Below are positions 1-8,662 of a stretch of 51,757 bases of DNA, one piece after another. Source of the DNA: Deltaproteobacteria bacterium Ga0077550 (GTDB lineage Bacteria > Myxococcota_A > Polyangia > Nannocystales > Nannocystaceae); NCBI GenBank assembly GCA_001464385.1, contig LNFB01000298.1:1-51757 (forward strand). Direction: 5' to 3'. The notes below the pieces were generated by a model, which saw only the letters and a program-made list of their open reading frames with translations, had not been told where the DNA came from and did not search any database. The translations under genes and the position numbers were made by a program. Each line of letters starts with the position of its first letter. Within the stretch, counting starts at the first letter, position 1.

Positions 1-116
1 CTCCCGCCCCACACCACGTCACCGCGGGTGGCGAGGTGCGTCGCGCAGGCGTGGCCGATCCCGCGGGACGCACCGGTCACGAGCACGACCCGCGTCGAAG
101 CATCGGTCTGGGGCAT
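1..116 (-). CDS. Short-chain dehydrogenase/reductase, N-terminal part (runs off the window)
   Basis: Only the first 38 or so residues are present. They open with a short polar leader and then a hydrophobic beta strand followed by TGASRGIG (residues 14-21), the Rossmann-fold glycine motif by which classical SDR enzymes bind NAD(P)H. The next residues (HACATHLATRG) fit the first helix. The rest, including the Tyr-x3-Lys active site, lies beyond base 1, so the substrate cannot be guessed. The ATG at 114-116 is the best start seen, although the frame stays open a little further upstream. It follows the BCCT transporter gene on the same strand after about 54 bases and may be co-transcribed with it. 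Confidence 0.75.
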   Translation of the reverse strand, partial: MPQTDASTRVVLVTGASRGIGHACATHLATRGDVVWGG

Positions 117-170
117 CGTGTTGAGCAACAGCTTCAACGCGTCCGAGGGTAGCTGCGGGCAAGCGGCGTG

Positions 171-1646
171 TCAGCGATCGCGTCGCAGCGCGACCAACAG
201 CGCTGCCGTCTGCAGTCCGAGCACGAGCGTGAAGGGGATCGCACCGACGATCGCGATCGCCTTGATCACGTCCACGCGCCCGCTGACCACCGGGCCGACA
301 CCGAGCAGGCCGAGCACGACGCCCCATGCGAGCTTGCGACCGGCGGGCGGGTTCGCGTCGCCGCCGCTGGTGATCATGCCCAGGACGTACGCAGCGGAGT
401 CGACGCTGGTCACGAGGAACAGGAACACCAGCACCACCGCGACCGCCGACGAGACCGCGGCGCCGGGCAGGGCCTGCAGCATCGCGAACAGGGCCCGGGG
501 CGGATCGGCGACCGCGGTGGTCGCGATCGCGCCGTCGGCGTCGATGGCGATCGCCGTGCCGCCGAGCACGGTGAACCACAGCATCGAGAACACGGTTGGG
601 ATCAGTACGACCGCGACGACGAACTCGCGGAGCGTCCGACCGCGGCTGATCCGCGCCACGAACACGCCGACGAACGGGGCCCACGCGACCCACCAGATGA
701 AGTAGGCCAGCGTCCACTCGTGCAGCCAGCTCGACGTGTCGGCCCACGGACCGGACATCGTCGACATCGGCACCAGGACGGCGCCGTAGTCGGCGAACGA
801 CGCCGCGAACTCGCCCAGCCGCGCGAGCGTGTCGCCGTAGGCGAGGAGCAGGAGCAGGAACCCGATCGCGATCACCACATTGATCGTCGACAACCACTTG
901 ATTCCGCGGTCGAGACGCGTGACCGCCGAGGCGGTGTAGGCCACGACCAACACCGCAAGGATCGCGAGGCTGGGCCCCGCGCCATCGGCGGGGACGTCGA
1001 ACGCCGCGCCGAGGCCGCTGCGGATCTGCAACACGCCCATGCCGACCGAGCCCGCGACGCCGAAGGCGATCGCGAGTACGCCGACGAGATCGGCGACTGC
1101 CCCGAGCGCCCGACCGAGGCGCCCCGGCGTCACCGCGCGGATCGGTGCACCCGGCAGGTAGTCGGTGCCGCGGCAGAAGTGGAAGTATCCGAGCACGAGC
1201 GCTGCGACCCCGTAGATCGCCCACGCGTGCAGGCCCCAGTGGACGTTCGTGATCGCCAGGGCGAGCCGCGGATCCCCGGGCGTCCCGAAGGGCGGCGCGG
1301 CAGCGTGCGTCACCGGCTCCGCGACGCCCCAGAACATCAGCCCGCTGCCCATGCCGGCGGCGAACAGCATCGACACCCACGCGAACGTGGAGAACTCGGG
1401 CCGCGCATCGTCGGGTCCGAGTCGTCGACGGCCATGGCGGCCCAGGGCGATCCAAGCCGCGATCAGCAGCAACGCCGACGTCGCCGCCATGAACACGCCA
1501 TCGAGCGCCGCGAGCACTGCGGCGACCGCTGCGAGGACTGTCTGTGCGACTGCGTCGGGCGCGAGCACCCCCGTCGCCGCCACCGCGCCGCAGGCACCGA
1601 TCGCGGGGCCGAACCGACGCGTCCACGGCTCGCGGGTCGAGGGCAT
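171..1646 (-). CDS. BCCT family (betaine/carnitine/choline) transporter
   Basis: A 491-residue polytopic inner-membrane protein, the usual size for BCCT carriers, which import quaternary-ammonium osmolytes such as glycine betaine, choline or carnitine with Na+ or H+. The family signature is clear near the N-terminus: a Trp-containing helix start, then MLFAAGMGSGLMFWGVAEP. About a dozen hydrophobic helices follow, and the WADTSSWLHEWTLAYFIWWVAW stretch resembles the Trp-rich substrate-site helix. The frame is open to 1922, but the upstream 92 residues are Arg-rich, non-hydrophobic and overlap the divergent gene at 1784, so the ATG at 1646 was chosen. A partial SDR gene follows on the same strand. 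Substrate specificity cannot be fixed from sequence. Confidence 0.9.
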   Translation of the reverse strand: MPSTREPWTRRFGPAIGACGAVAATGVLAPDAVAQTVLAAVAAVLAALDGVFMAATSALLLIAAWIALGRHGRRRLGPDDARPEFSTFAWVSMLFAAGMGSGLMFWGVAEPVTHAAAPPFGTPGDPRLALAITNVHWGLHAWAIYGVAALVLGYFHFCRGTDYLPGAPIRAVTPGRLGRALGAVADLVGVLAIAFGVAGSVGMGVLQIRSGLGAAFDVPADGAGPSLAILAVLVVAYTASAVTRLDRGIKWLSTINVVIAIGFLLLLLAYGDTLARLGEFAASFADYGAVLVPMSTMSGPWADTSSWLHEWTLAYFIWWVAWAPFVGVFVARISRGRTLREFVVAVVLIPTVFSMLWFTVLGGTAIAIDADGAIATTAVADPPRALFAMLQALPGAAVSSAVAVVLVFLFLVTSVDSAAYVLGMITSGGDANPPAGRKLAWGVVLGLLGVGPVVSGRVDVIKAIAIVGAIPFTLVLGLQTAALLVALRRDR

Positions 1647-1783
1647 CGGCGTAGTATCGCCGCGAGTCGGATCGTTCGGCGCACCCCCGAAGCGGATTTT
1701 GTGCTCGACGATGCCGATCGAAGGTTCGTCGCACGCACGCGGCCCTCGGCCCAGCGACCTCACCGCGGTACGCTGTCGGCCCC

Positions 1784-2776
1784 ATGGTGTCCCCAGCCTC
1801 GCCCACGACCTGCGTCGCGTGGTCTCGATCCGGCGATGCCCTCGCCGTCGGCTCGCTTCGCAACGCATTCCTCTGGACCCGCACCGGTGCGCGGGTCCTC
1901 GAGAACACGAATCGCGCGCCACTGTACGCGCTGGCCTTCTCCCCTGCAGGGGACACGCTCGCCTGCGGTTCGGAGTCGAAGACGACGAAGCTCGTCTCTC
2001 GCGGGGGCAAGGCGGTCGCGAGTCTGTCGGGGGATTCGGGCGCCGTGACCCACGTCTCGTTCGACCCGAGGGGTGAGCGCGTGCTGGCAGGCCGCGCCCT
2101 GTGGACGACCGGCGGCGAGGCCCTCGCGCGCAAGAGGTTCTCGATGATCTCGACGTTCGTGGACGACGGGACCATCCTCAGCGCAGGGCCCGTCTACGAG
2201 GAGGACCTCGTGCGCCCGGCGCTCTACTGGATGACGCCGGAAGGCGAGGTGACGCGGAAGGTCCCGCTCGCCGCGCCGGCCCGGCACATCGCCACCGACG
2301 GTGAACATGTGGCGGTCAGCGACGGCGGGCCCCGCATCAGCATCTTCGATGCACGCGGTGAACGACTCGGGGACTTCGAGCGCCACAAGTCGGGGCACAT
2401 GGTGTCGGGGCTCGCGATCTCGGGCGCTCGTGTCGCGTCCGGTGGCTTCGGCGACACCGACATCTGGGTCACCGACTTCGCAGGAGCGCAGGCGGTGCGG
2501 CTCCCGGGGTATGCGAGGCCCACGCAGCACAACGGAGTCGCGTTCGCCCCCCACGCGCCGCAGCTCGTCGCCGCGCTCGGCGGAGCCCTGGCCCCGGGTG
2601 GCGGCGGCGATTGCATCTGGCTGCACGATGTCGAGAGCGGTCGTCGGGTGCGCCTCTACGCCGCCGACAAGGCCTGGCTGGCGGTCGACGACGGGGGGCG
2701 CTACATGGGTGCGGCTGCGCTCGCCGACGACGCGAAGCAGGAGGACACCTCGCTGCTCGACGCCCTGTTCGCATGA
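1784..2776 (+). CDS. WD40-like beta-propeller protein
   Basis: A 330-residue protein without signal peptide or membrane segment, so probably cytoplasmic. It consists of repeated units of about 40 residues with the WD40-like rhythm of hydrophobic strands ending in Ser/Gly-rich turns (for example LAFSPAGDTLACGS near residue 50, VSFDPRGERVLAG near 90, LAISGARVASGG near 210, VAFAPHAPQLVAAL near 250). The repeats are degenerate, lacking the classic WD dipeptides. Such propellers are usually protein-interaction scaffolds; no partner is indicated. It is divergent from the BCCT gene, with 137 bases between the starts. Confidence 0.7.
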   Translation: MVSPASPTTCVAWSRSGDALAVGSLRNAFLWTRTGARVLENTNRAPLYALAFSPAGDTLACGSESKTTKLVSRGGKAVASLSGDSGAVTHVSFDPRGERVLAGRALWTTGGEALARKRFSMISTFVDDGTILSAGPVYEEDLVRPALYWMTPEGEVTRKVPLAAPARHIATDGEHVAVSDGGPRISIFDARGERLGDFERHKSGHMVSGLAISGARVASGGFGDTDIWVTDFAGAQAVRLPGYARPTQHNGVAFAPHAPQLVAALGGALAPGGGGDCIWLHDVESGRRVRLYAADKAWLAVDDGGRYMGAAALADDAKQEDTSLLDALFA

Positions 2777-3011
2777 GCTTCACCGATCGGTTTATCGAGC
2801 TCGCGATCGCTTGTTCCGGGCACGACCGTCCGCGACGACGGCGTGTTCGCCACGTGCGGTTCGGCTCCACCCGCTCACTCGGATCGCGCCGGCACCCGAG
2901 AAGGGTCGTGCTTTGGCGGCAGCGATCCCCGCGGATGGGCGGCATGGTCCGTGCAGCGCTTGGGTGTCGCGCGCACGCGGCTCGACATGCCGCGTCGAGG
3001 ATCGGACTCCC

Positions 3012-3476
3012 ATGAAGACCGCTGACATCGGACCCAAGCCACAGTCCTTCGACCTCGAACACGCGACGAAGGCGAACACAGACTATCGCGCGGTCGCCTG
3101 GAGCGGGCGGTACCTCCAGGTGACGCTGATGTCGATCCCCGTCGGCGGCGACATCGGCCTCGAGGCGCATCCCGAGACGGATCAGTTCCTGCGACTCGAC
3201 GCGGGCCGCGGTCGCGTGCAGATGGGAACGACGAAGGACACGCTGACGTTCGAGAGAGAAGTCGGGGACGGCTGGTGTGTGCTCGTTCCCGCAGGAACCT
3301 GGCACAATATCACCAACATCGGCACGGATCCGATGCAGGTCTATACGATCTATGCGCCCGCGCATCATCAACCCCGCAAGGTGCAGGCGACGGCGGCAGC
3401 CGCCAGTGCAGACCGAGACGACGCGCCCGCCGCATGGTCGGTGCAGCCAACGCATGCGCCCGACGAGCACGGGTGA
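3012..3476 (+). CDS. Cupin-domain protein
   Basis: 154 residues, a single small beta-barrel cupin. The first metal-binding motif is visible as HPETDQF with His53, Glu55 and Gln58, and the second as PAGTWHNITN with His98, followed by YTIYAPAHHQ, a pattern seen in stand-alone cupins of the YML079/mannose-6-phosphate-isomerase-like type. The residue set would suit one divalent metal. The C-terminal 35 residues are Ala-rich and probably disordered. The frame is open far upstream, but only from this ATG does the composition look like protein, and the preceding gene ends at 2776. The 235-base gap before it holds no recognised gene. The substrate is unknown. Confidence 0.8.
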   Translation: MKTADIGPKPQSFDLEHATKANTDYRAVAWSGRYLQVTLMSIPVGGDIGLEAHPETDQFLRLDAGRGRVQMGTTKDTLTFEREVGDGWCVLVPAGTWHNITNIGTDPMQVYTIYAPAHHQPRKVQATAAAASADRDDAPAAWSVQPTHAPDEHG

Positions 3477-3673
3477 GCGACGCGATCGCGCCCGAGACGT
3501 GCCACGGCCTCCTCGAGGGATCGACGCTCGGGTCCCCGTTCGCGCAGCACGTGCTCGTCCGCAACCATCGCAACTACGTCGAGAGCCGGCGCTACGCGCC
3601 CCAAAGGGCGGCATGCCGGCGCGCCTGCGACGCTACGCGTGAACGACCGCCCGCTTCGACACGGAGCACCCCG

Positions 3674-4156
3674 GTGGACCTCGATCACGACCACGCGAGC
3701 GCAGTCCTGTTCGGCTGTTCCTCGTACGAACCTCCGGTGGAGGCGTTTCTCGCCGAGGCCCGCAACGAGGGCCTCGAGGGCCTCGCGTTGGACGATGGTG
3801 GCGTCGACGTCGACGTGCCCATCCCCCTCGTCTACGAGGTCGAGGGCTGGTTTCGCGTCCTGGTGTCCGGATCCGCGGCGCGGGGCGTGCTGCTGCTCGA
3901 GCTGTGGGGCGAGGCCTTCGGGCGTGACTATGGCGCGCGCGTCCGACTGCTCGGCGAGCCCGGCCTCCTGGTCTACGTGACACCTCCCGCGGAGGCCAGC
4001 CCGGCGGTGGGCCGAGAACGCTGGGCGCGCGGCGTGGCGCAGCTGTCCGAGCTCATCGGGCGCCCGCTCGATCCGGAGGCGTTGCATCGGCTCTTCACCG
4101 GCCTGTGGCCCGACCCGCTCGACGGGATCTGGGACGCGCTCGTCAATCGATACTGA
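3674..4156 (+). CDS. Hypothetical protein (start uncertain)
   Basis: 160 residues from a GTG at 3674. The sequence is acidic with alternating hydrophobic residues (VDVDVPIPLVYEVEGWFRVLVSG, RGVLLLELWGEAF, LGEPGLLVYVTPP) and a helical C-terminus, looking like a small soluble alpha/beta fold, but I recognise no family. The same frame is open further upstream, and a GTG at 3473 overlapping the cupin stop would give a longer product. The intervening 66 residues are Arg/Cys-rich and lack a sensible fold pattern, so the shorter start is preferred. No signal peptide. Confidence 0.5.
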   Translation: MDLDHDHASAVLFGCSSYEPPVEAFLAEARNEGLEGLALDDGGVDVDVPIPLVYEVEGWFRVLVSGSAARGVLLLELWGEAFGRDYGARVRLLGEPGLLVYVTPPAEASPAVGRERWARGVAQLSELIGRPLDPEALHRLFTGLWPDPLDGIWDALVNRY

Positions 4157-4227
4157 GCGCGTGCGTCGCCGCGGACGTGCCGCGGGATCGATTCGCGGCC
4201 CCGCGTCACTCTCCACGGAGACCTCGC

Positions 4228-4461
4228 ATGGAGGACCCCGGACTCATCCTCATGGCCGCCGCTGCGCGCGTCGCCTTCGGCCTATGGCTGGGACGGGCCG
4301 TCTACCGCGTGGGCAAGTCCCGCGATCCCTACCCCGCGAAGTGGGGCTTCGTCGGGTTCATGTTCCCCGTCATCGGCCTGTTGATCCTCGTCTTCGTGGG
4401 TCGACGCCCCGGCCCACCGCCGGGAACGCGGCGCTCGATCACCGACGAACCCCCGTCGTGA
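4228..4461 (+). CDS. Small membrane protein
   Basis: 77 residues with a clear ribosome-binding site (ACGGAG, about 7 bases before the ATG). An N-terminal hydrophobic helix (residues 6-25) is followed by a basic loop (GKSRDPYPAKWGF) and a second hydrophobic helix (VGFMFPVIGLLILVFVGRR), so it should form a two-helix hairpin in the inner membrane with a Pro/Arg-rich tail. The layout resembles small PLD-N-type or phage-shock-type membrane proteins, but the similarity is too weak for a name. Confidence 0.6.
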   Translation: MEDPGLILMAAAARVAFGLWLGRAVYRVGKSRDPYPAKWGFVGFMFPVIGLLILVFVGRRPGPPPGTRRSITDEPPS

Positions 4462-4481
4462 GCTGCGGGGATGCCCGGCGC

Positions 4482-4868
4482 TCAGGGCTCGCTCGGCGGG
4501 TACGGGTGCTCCGCCTCCGGATCGCCGCCGTCGTGGAATGCCATGTAGTTCGCCGTCCACGCCAGGCTGCGCTCGACGTCGTCGACCGTGGTCCGCAGGG
4601 TCGCGGCGCAGAGGTCGAGGATCTGCGCGCGCGCGAGCCGAGGTCGGAACTTCACCTTCGCGAAGGTGACCACTCGCGAGTAGACCGCGCTGTTGAGCCC
4701 CGACGGCACGTAGATGTGGTAGCGAACGTCCATGGCGATCGCGCGCAGATCGTCTTGCGCGAACGCGAAGCGCACCCCATCGACGACGACGTGGGCGTCG
4801 CGATCGAAATGGGCCAAGTGCGCGTGGAACGAGCGCTCCTCGTCGGCATCTCGGAATTCGTCCGCCAT
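4482..4868 (-). CDS. Hypothetical protein downstream of the kinase-TPR gene
   Basis: 128 residues from the ATG at 4868; a GTG at 4898 would add ten residues (VTRPVLLVVP). The frame is open much further upstream, but there it runs through the kinase gene. The protein is soluble, with an acidic N-terminus, a central beta-rich segment (VRYHIYVPSGLNSAVYSRVVTFAKVKF) and a helical part with a conserved-looking SLAWTANYMAFHDGG. No family recognised. It begins within 50 bases of the end of the kinase-TPR gene on the same strand and is probably its operon partner. Confidence 0.55.
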   Translation of the reverse strand: MADEFRDADEERSFHAHLAHFDRDAHVVVDGVRFAFAQDDLRAIAMDVRYHIYVPSGLNSAVYSRVVTFAKVKFRPRLARAQILDLCAATLRTTVDDVERSLAWTANYMAFHDGGDPEAEHPYPPSEP

Positions 4869-4917
4869 CGGAACGACGAGTAGCACGGGCCTCGTCACCA
4901 GCGCACCAGCGTCAGCG

Positions 4918-7893
4918 CTATCGCGACGTGTGCGGCTCGCCGCTCGGTTCGCGCGGGTTCGCGGCTCGCCAGGCATCCAGCTCGGCGAGCCGGTCGGTTG
5001 CCGCAGCCGCGACGAAGCGGGCGCGCGCGAGATCGACGAGCTCGCTGGCACGCGGTCGATCGGCCCCGATTCGCCACAGCGCTTGGCCGAGCCAGAACCG
5101 GGACTCCGCGGTCTCGGTGGAGTCGGGCTGGCTGGCCACGAATCGCGCCAGCGCCCGCTCGAGGTAGGGGATCGCCGTGGTCGTCTCGCCTCGCAGGACG
5201 TAGACCTTCCCGACTTGGTGCAGTGCGATCGGCGTGAACACCGGATGCCCGTCGGGCCCGCTCGCCTCGCAGACCTCGAGCGACTCGAGGTACAGGCGCA
5301 ACGCGGCATCGAGATCGCCGAGATCCATGCGCGCCGACGCGAGTCCCGCCAGGGTCGCGGCCAGGTCACCATCGCCGGGCGGAAGCACACGACGCTGGAT
5401 CTCGAGGCCCTCCTCGATCAGCGCGATGCCGACGGCCGAGTTTCCGCGCGCGACCTCGACCCGCCCGAGGGTCACGATGGTCGCCGCGACGCTGCGGTGT
5501 TCTCGGCCATGGGTGTGCTCCAGCGCGGTGATCGCCTCCCGGAGAGCGGCGACGGCTCCGTCCAGATCGCCCGCAGCCTTCAGCACGGTCCCGAGGTTGC
5601 CCAACGCGCGCGCGACGTCTGGGTGGTCGGGCCCGTACTCGGCGCGTGCGACGGCAATGGAGCGCTCGATGAGCGTGCGCGCGGTGACGAAGTCGCCGCG
5701 GATGAAGGCCACCTGGGCGAGATTCGACAGCACGACGCCGAGGTCCGGGTGCGAGTCGCCGAGGGCGGCTTCGAGGACCTGGAGCGCCTCGGTCCACAGC
5801 GGCGCCGCCGCGTCCGGCCCGCCCAGGTGCATCTGCACGGTGCCCAGGCTGTTGAGCGCGAGCCCGACCTCGGGGTGGTCCGCGCCGAGCCGCTCGCGCT
5901 TGATCGCCAGCGCCTGCTCGAGGTGCACCTTCGCCTCGACGTACCGGAGGCGGGCCGACTCGACCATGCCCAGACGTTCGTGGAATCCCGCACCGGGCAG
6001 GCGGTCCTCGAGCTGCAACCGCAGGAGCAACACCTGCGCCCATCGGGCCCAGAGCTCCACGTCGTTCGGGCGTCCGCTGCGATAGCCGATGACCCACAGC
6101 AGCTCGCTGGCGGCCCGGACCACCGTCGCCCCGTCGCCGACGGCTTCGGCCGCGAACGCAGCATCGATGAGCGCCGTCTCGGCCGCCGCGTAGTCGCCGT
6201 GGCGCTCGAGCGCCAGGCCGAGGTGGAGCCGCGCCCAGCCCGTGACGGACGTCGGCTCGGGATGCGCGTCGGCCTCGATCACCGCCTCGAGCTCGACGCG
6301 GGCAGCGTCGAAGCGTCCGAGCGTGCTCAACCGCCGCGCCGCAGCGATCCGCCCCCGGGCCTCTGCCATGTCTGCGGCGGGGCGCGTGCTCGTCTGCAGT
6401 GCGCGCGCTGCCGCAGCCGCGTCGTCGATGCAGTCCTGCGGCATCGCGACCATGGACGTCAACGAGGCCAGGTGGCGCACACTGCTGGCGTCGACGAGCG
6501 ACAGCGAGGAGACGACGCCATCGAGCTCCGCGCGTCGCTCGTCCAGGCACGCGCGTGCATCCGCGGGGTACTGGGCGGCCGGGCTGTCGATCGTCGCCAA
6601 GCACACCGACTCGGTCAGGCTCGCCCAGCTCGCGGCGTACTCGTCGATCCAACGGAAGATCGTTCGCGTCGACGTGGCTGCGTACGACGCCCCGGTCTGC
6701 GTGATCTGGTCGGCGATCCGGGTGCGGATCTCGTCGTTCCACGACGCGTCAACGGCCTGGGCATCCGCGCGGCAGCCGGCCTGCTCGGCGCGGCGATCGA
6801 GGTGAACGCCGCCGGCAACGGCTGCGGCGATGCCCGCGACGCCGACCGCGGCCGCGGTGCGGTTGCGCCGGCGCAGCGGATCCCGCCTGAGCTCGGCGAC
6901 CAGCGCGGACATCGATGGCCATCGCGCGGCGGGCTCGCGCGCGAGGCCCCGCACCACGGCTTGTTTCAGCCTTGCCGGCACACCGCGGCTCTGCGGAGGT
7001 TCGGCGCGCGTGCCCTCGATGACCGCCGTGGCCAGGCTGGCGATCGAGTCCCCCACGAATGGTCGAACCCCGTAGAGCGCCTCCCAGAGCGCGATGCAGA
7101 AGCTGAACTGGTCCGATGCCGCGTCGAGCGGGTGCCCGAGGTGTTGCTCCGGCGACATGTACGCCGGCGTGCCGATGGCCGCGCCGCCGGTGGTCAAGTC
7201 GAGCGCGAGCGCGTCGGTGTTGGGACGTAGGCTCTGCGCGAGCGTGTCCGCCTCGGCGCTGCCGTCGCTGCGCACCAGGCCGAAGTCCATCACCCGCACG
7301 CGACCGTCGTCGCCGACCATGACGTTGTCCGGCTTGAAGTCGCGATGGACCAGACCGCACGCGTGCGCCGCGACCAGCCCCGAGCCGGCCTTGCTCATCA
7401 CGTCGACGACCTCTCGCCAGCTGCGGGTCTGCGCCGCCGCCCATGCGCGCAGCGTGCGGCCTTGGACGAATTCCATCGCGATGAAGATCCGGCCCTCCCA
7501 CTGGCCCACGTCGTGGACCGTCACGACCGCGGGATCGTTGATGCGCGCCACGGCTTGGGCTTCGCGTAGCAGTCGCTGCTGCGCAGGGCTCAACTCCGGC
7601 GCGGCGGGCTCGACCTCGTCCGGCGCATCGCCGAACAGCGCGTTCATCACCTTGCCCAGGGCGCGCGCCATCGGCAGCGTGCTGCGCGAGGGCGCATCGT
7701 GGAGCAGCTTGACCGCGACCTTGCGGTCGAGCTCGGGATCGTAGGCGGCGTAGACGACGCCCATGCCGCCCCGCCCGATCTCGTCGATGATGACGTATCG
7801 ACCGATCCGCGCCCCTGGCTCGACCCTCGGGCTGCCGCGGGGCACACCGGCCCCCGCAGGCGCGCCCGGCAGCGTGGAGTCGCCCGACGTCAT
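4918..7893 (-). CDS. Serine/threonine protein kinase with TPR domain
   Basis: 991 residues in the common myxobacterial arrangement of Hanks-type kinase, one transmembrane helix and TPR repeats. The kinase domain starts near residue 32 with the glycine loop GRGGMG (40-45), the ATP lysine Lys62, HRDFKPDN (183-190), DFG (203-205) and GTPAYMSPEQ (241-250), so all catalytic residues are present. An insertion of about 40 residues sits between the ATP lysine and helix C. A hydrophobic helix at about 346-364 would anchor it, placing the C-terminus outside the cytoplasm. From about residue 530 there are TPR units with the family rhythm (for example LALNSLGTVQMHLG, ALGNLGTVLKAAG, YLESLEVCE). Signals and substrates are unknown. 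The small gene at 4482 follows; the HEAT-like gene at 8035 is divergent. Confidence 0.93.
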   Translation of the reverse strand: MTSGDSTLPGAPAGAGVPRGSPRVEPGARIGRYVIIDEIGRGGMGVVYAAYDPELDRKVAVKLLHDAPSRSTLPMARALGKVMNALFGDAPDEVEPAAPELSPAQQRLLREAQAVARINDPAVVTVHDVGQWEGRIFIAMEFVQGRTLRAWAAAQTRSWREVVDVMSKAGSGLVAAHACGLVHRDFKPDNVMVGDDGRVRVMDFGLVRSDGSAEADTLAQSLRPNTDALALDLTTGGAAIGTPAYMSPEQHLGHPLDAASDQFSFCIALWEALYGVRPFVGDSIASLATAVIEGTRAEPPQSRGVPARLKQAVVRGLAREPAARWPSMSALVAELRRDPLRRRNRTAAAVGVAGIAAAVAGGVHLDRRAEQAGCRADAQAVDASWNDEIRTRIADQITQTGASYAATSTRTIFRWIDEYAASWASLTESVCLATIDSPAAQYPADARACLDERRAELDGVVSSLSLVDASSVRHLASLTSMVAMPQDCIDDAAAAARALQTSTRPAADMAEARGRIAAARRLSTLGRFDAARVELEAVIEADAHPEPTSVTGWARLHLGLALERHGDYAAAETALIDAAFAAEAVGDGATVVRAASELLWVIGYRSGRPNDVELWARWAQVLLLRLQLEDRLPGAGFHERLGMVESARLRYVEAKVHLEQALAIKRERLGADHPEVGLALNSLGTVQMHLGGPDAAAPLWTEALQVLEAALGDSHPDLGVVLSNLAQVAFIRGDFVTARTLIERSIAVARAEYGPDHPDVARALGNLGTVLKAAGDLDGAVAALREAITALEHTHGREHRSVAATIVTLGRVEVARGNSAVGIALIEEGLEIQRRVLPPGDGDLAATLAGLASARMDLGDLDAALRLYLESLEVCEASGPDGHPVFTPIALHQVGKVYVLRGETTTAIPYLERALARFVASQPDSTETAESRFWLGQALWRIGADRPRASELVDLARARFVAAAATDRLAELDAWRAANPREPSGEPHTSR

Positions 7894-8034
7894 CGCTCCA
7901 GAGCGTATCTCACGACTTTGGGGCCCACGAGAAACCCGCGAGACGGGGCCACGCGTGGGCGCTCGCTTGCCACGGCTTGCCGCGGGCGGATTTCGCTGGC
8001 GCGCCGGCGCCAGGTGGCGTCAAAGTGAACGGTC

Positions 8035-8658
8035 ATGATCGCCGGATACGATGGGGTCGACGACGTCGCCGCGGCGCCGCGGCACGTGGTGCTGCGGCTG
8101 CTGCAGGAGGGTGACGCGCCGCAACGGGTGTGGGCGGCGTGGGTGCTGGCGATGCGTGGGGGCGTCGCCGCGATGCCGCGGCTGCGACGGATGTTCGACG
8201 AGGACGACGACATCGGCGTGCGCCGGCACCTGCTGGTGGTGCTCGTGGGTCTCGGCGAGCGCGCGCTGCTCGGCACCGTCGCCGGGGGCGATCGGTCGCC
8301 GTTGCTGCGGGGCGAGGGCACGCGTTACCTCGCGCGCCTGGCCGAGCCCGACGATCTGGGCACCTACGATCTCGTGCTCTCGCGGGTGCTCGACATCGCG
8401 TGGTCGGTGCGCGCGACGGTGGCGGCCGAGCTGCGCTCCGACGCGCCCCCGGACGTCGCGCGCGCGGCGATGGGGCTGCTGTTCGATCCGGACCTCGACG
8501 TGCGGCGGGTGTTGGTCGAGCGGATCGAGCGGGGGGATTTTCCGCGGGGGCCGGTGCAGGAGCACCTCGCGGTGTTGGTTCGGGCGGCGCGGCCGTCCGA
8601 GCGGCGGGCCGATCCCCGCGTGCGCGCGCTGGTCCGGGTGCTGCGCGATCCGGAGTGA
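8035..8658 (+). CDS. HEAT-repeat-like protein
   Basis: 207 residues, almost entirely helical, with recurring pairs of amphipathic helices of about 30 residues (VVLRLLQEGDAPQRVWAAWVLAM; MPRLRRMFDEDDDIGVRRHLLVVLVGLG; DVLDIAWSVRATVAAEL-like; MGLLFDPDLDVRRVLVERI). Asp and Arg recur at the inter-helix turns as in HEAT/PBS-lyase-type repeats. No signal peptide or catalytic motif. Proteins of this kind act as protein-binding scaffolds. It is divergent from the kinase gene (141-base shared upstream region) and converges on the LysR gene, with only 4 bases between the stops. Confidence 0.65.
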   Translation: MIAGYDGVDDVAAAPRHVVLRLLQEGDAPQRVWAAWVLAMRGGVAAMPRLRRMFDEDDDIGVRRHLLVVLVGLGERALLGTVAGGDRSPLLRGEGTRYLARLAEPDDLGTYDLVLSRVLDIAWSVRATVAAELRSDAPPDVARAAMGLLFDPDLDVRRVLVERIERGDFPRGPVQEHLAVLVRAARPSERRADPRVRALVRVLRDPE

Positions 8659-8662
8659 CGCC

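Noticed and set aside
3477..3673. Upstream extension of the hypothetical gene at 3674
   Set aside because: The added residues are Arg/Cys-rich and without fold pattern; kept only as an alternative start.
4732..7230. Plus-strand open frame of 832 residues across the kinase-TPR gene
   Set aside because: Arg/Asp/Gly-rich composition without any domain; it is the antisense shadow of the well-supported kinase gene.
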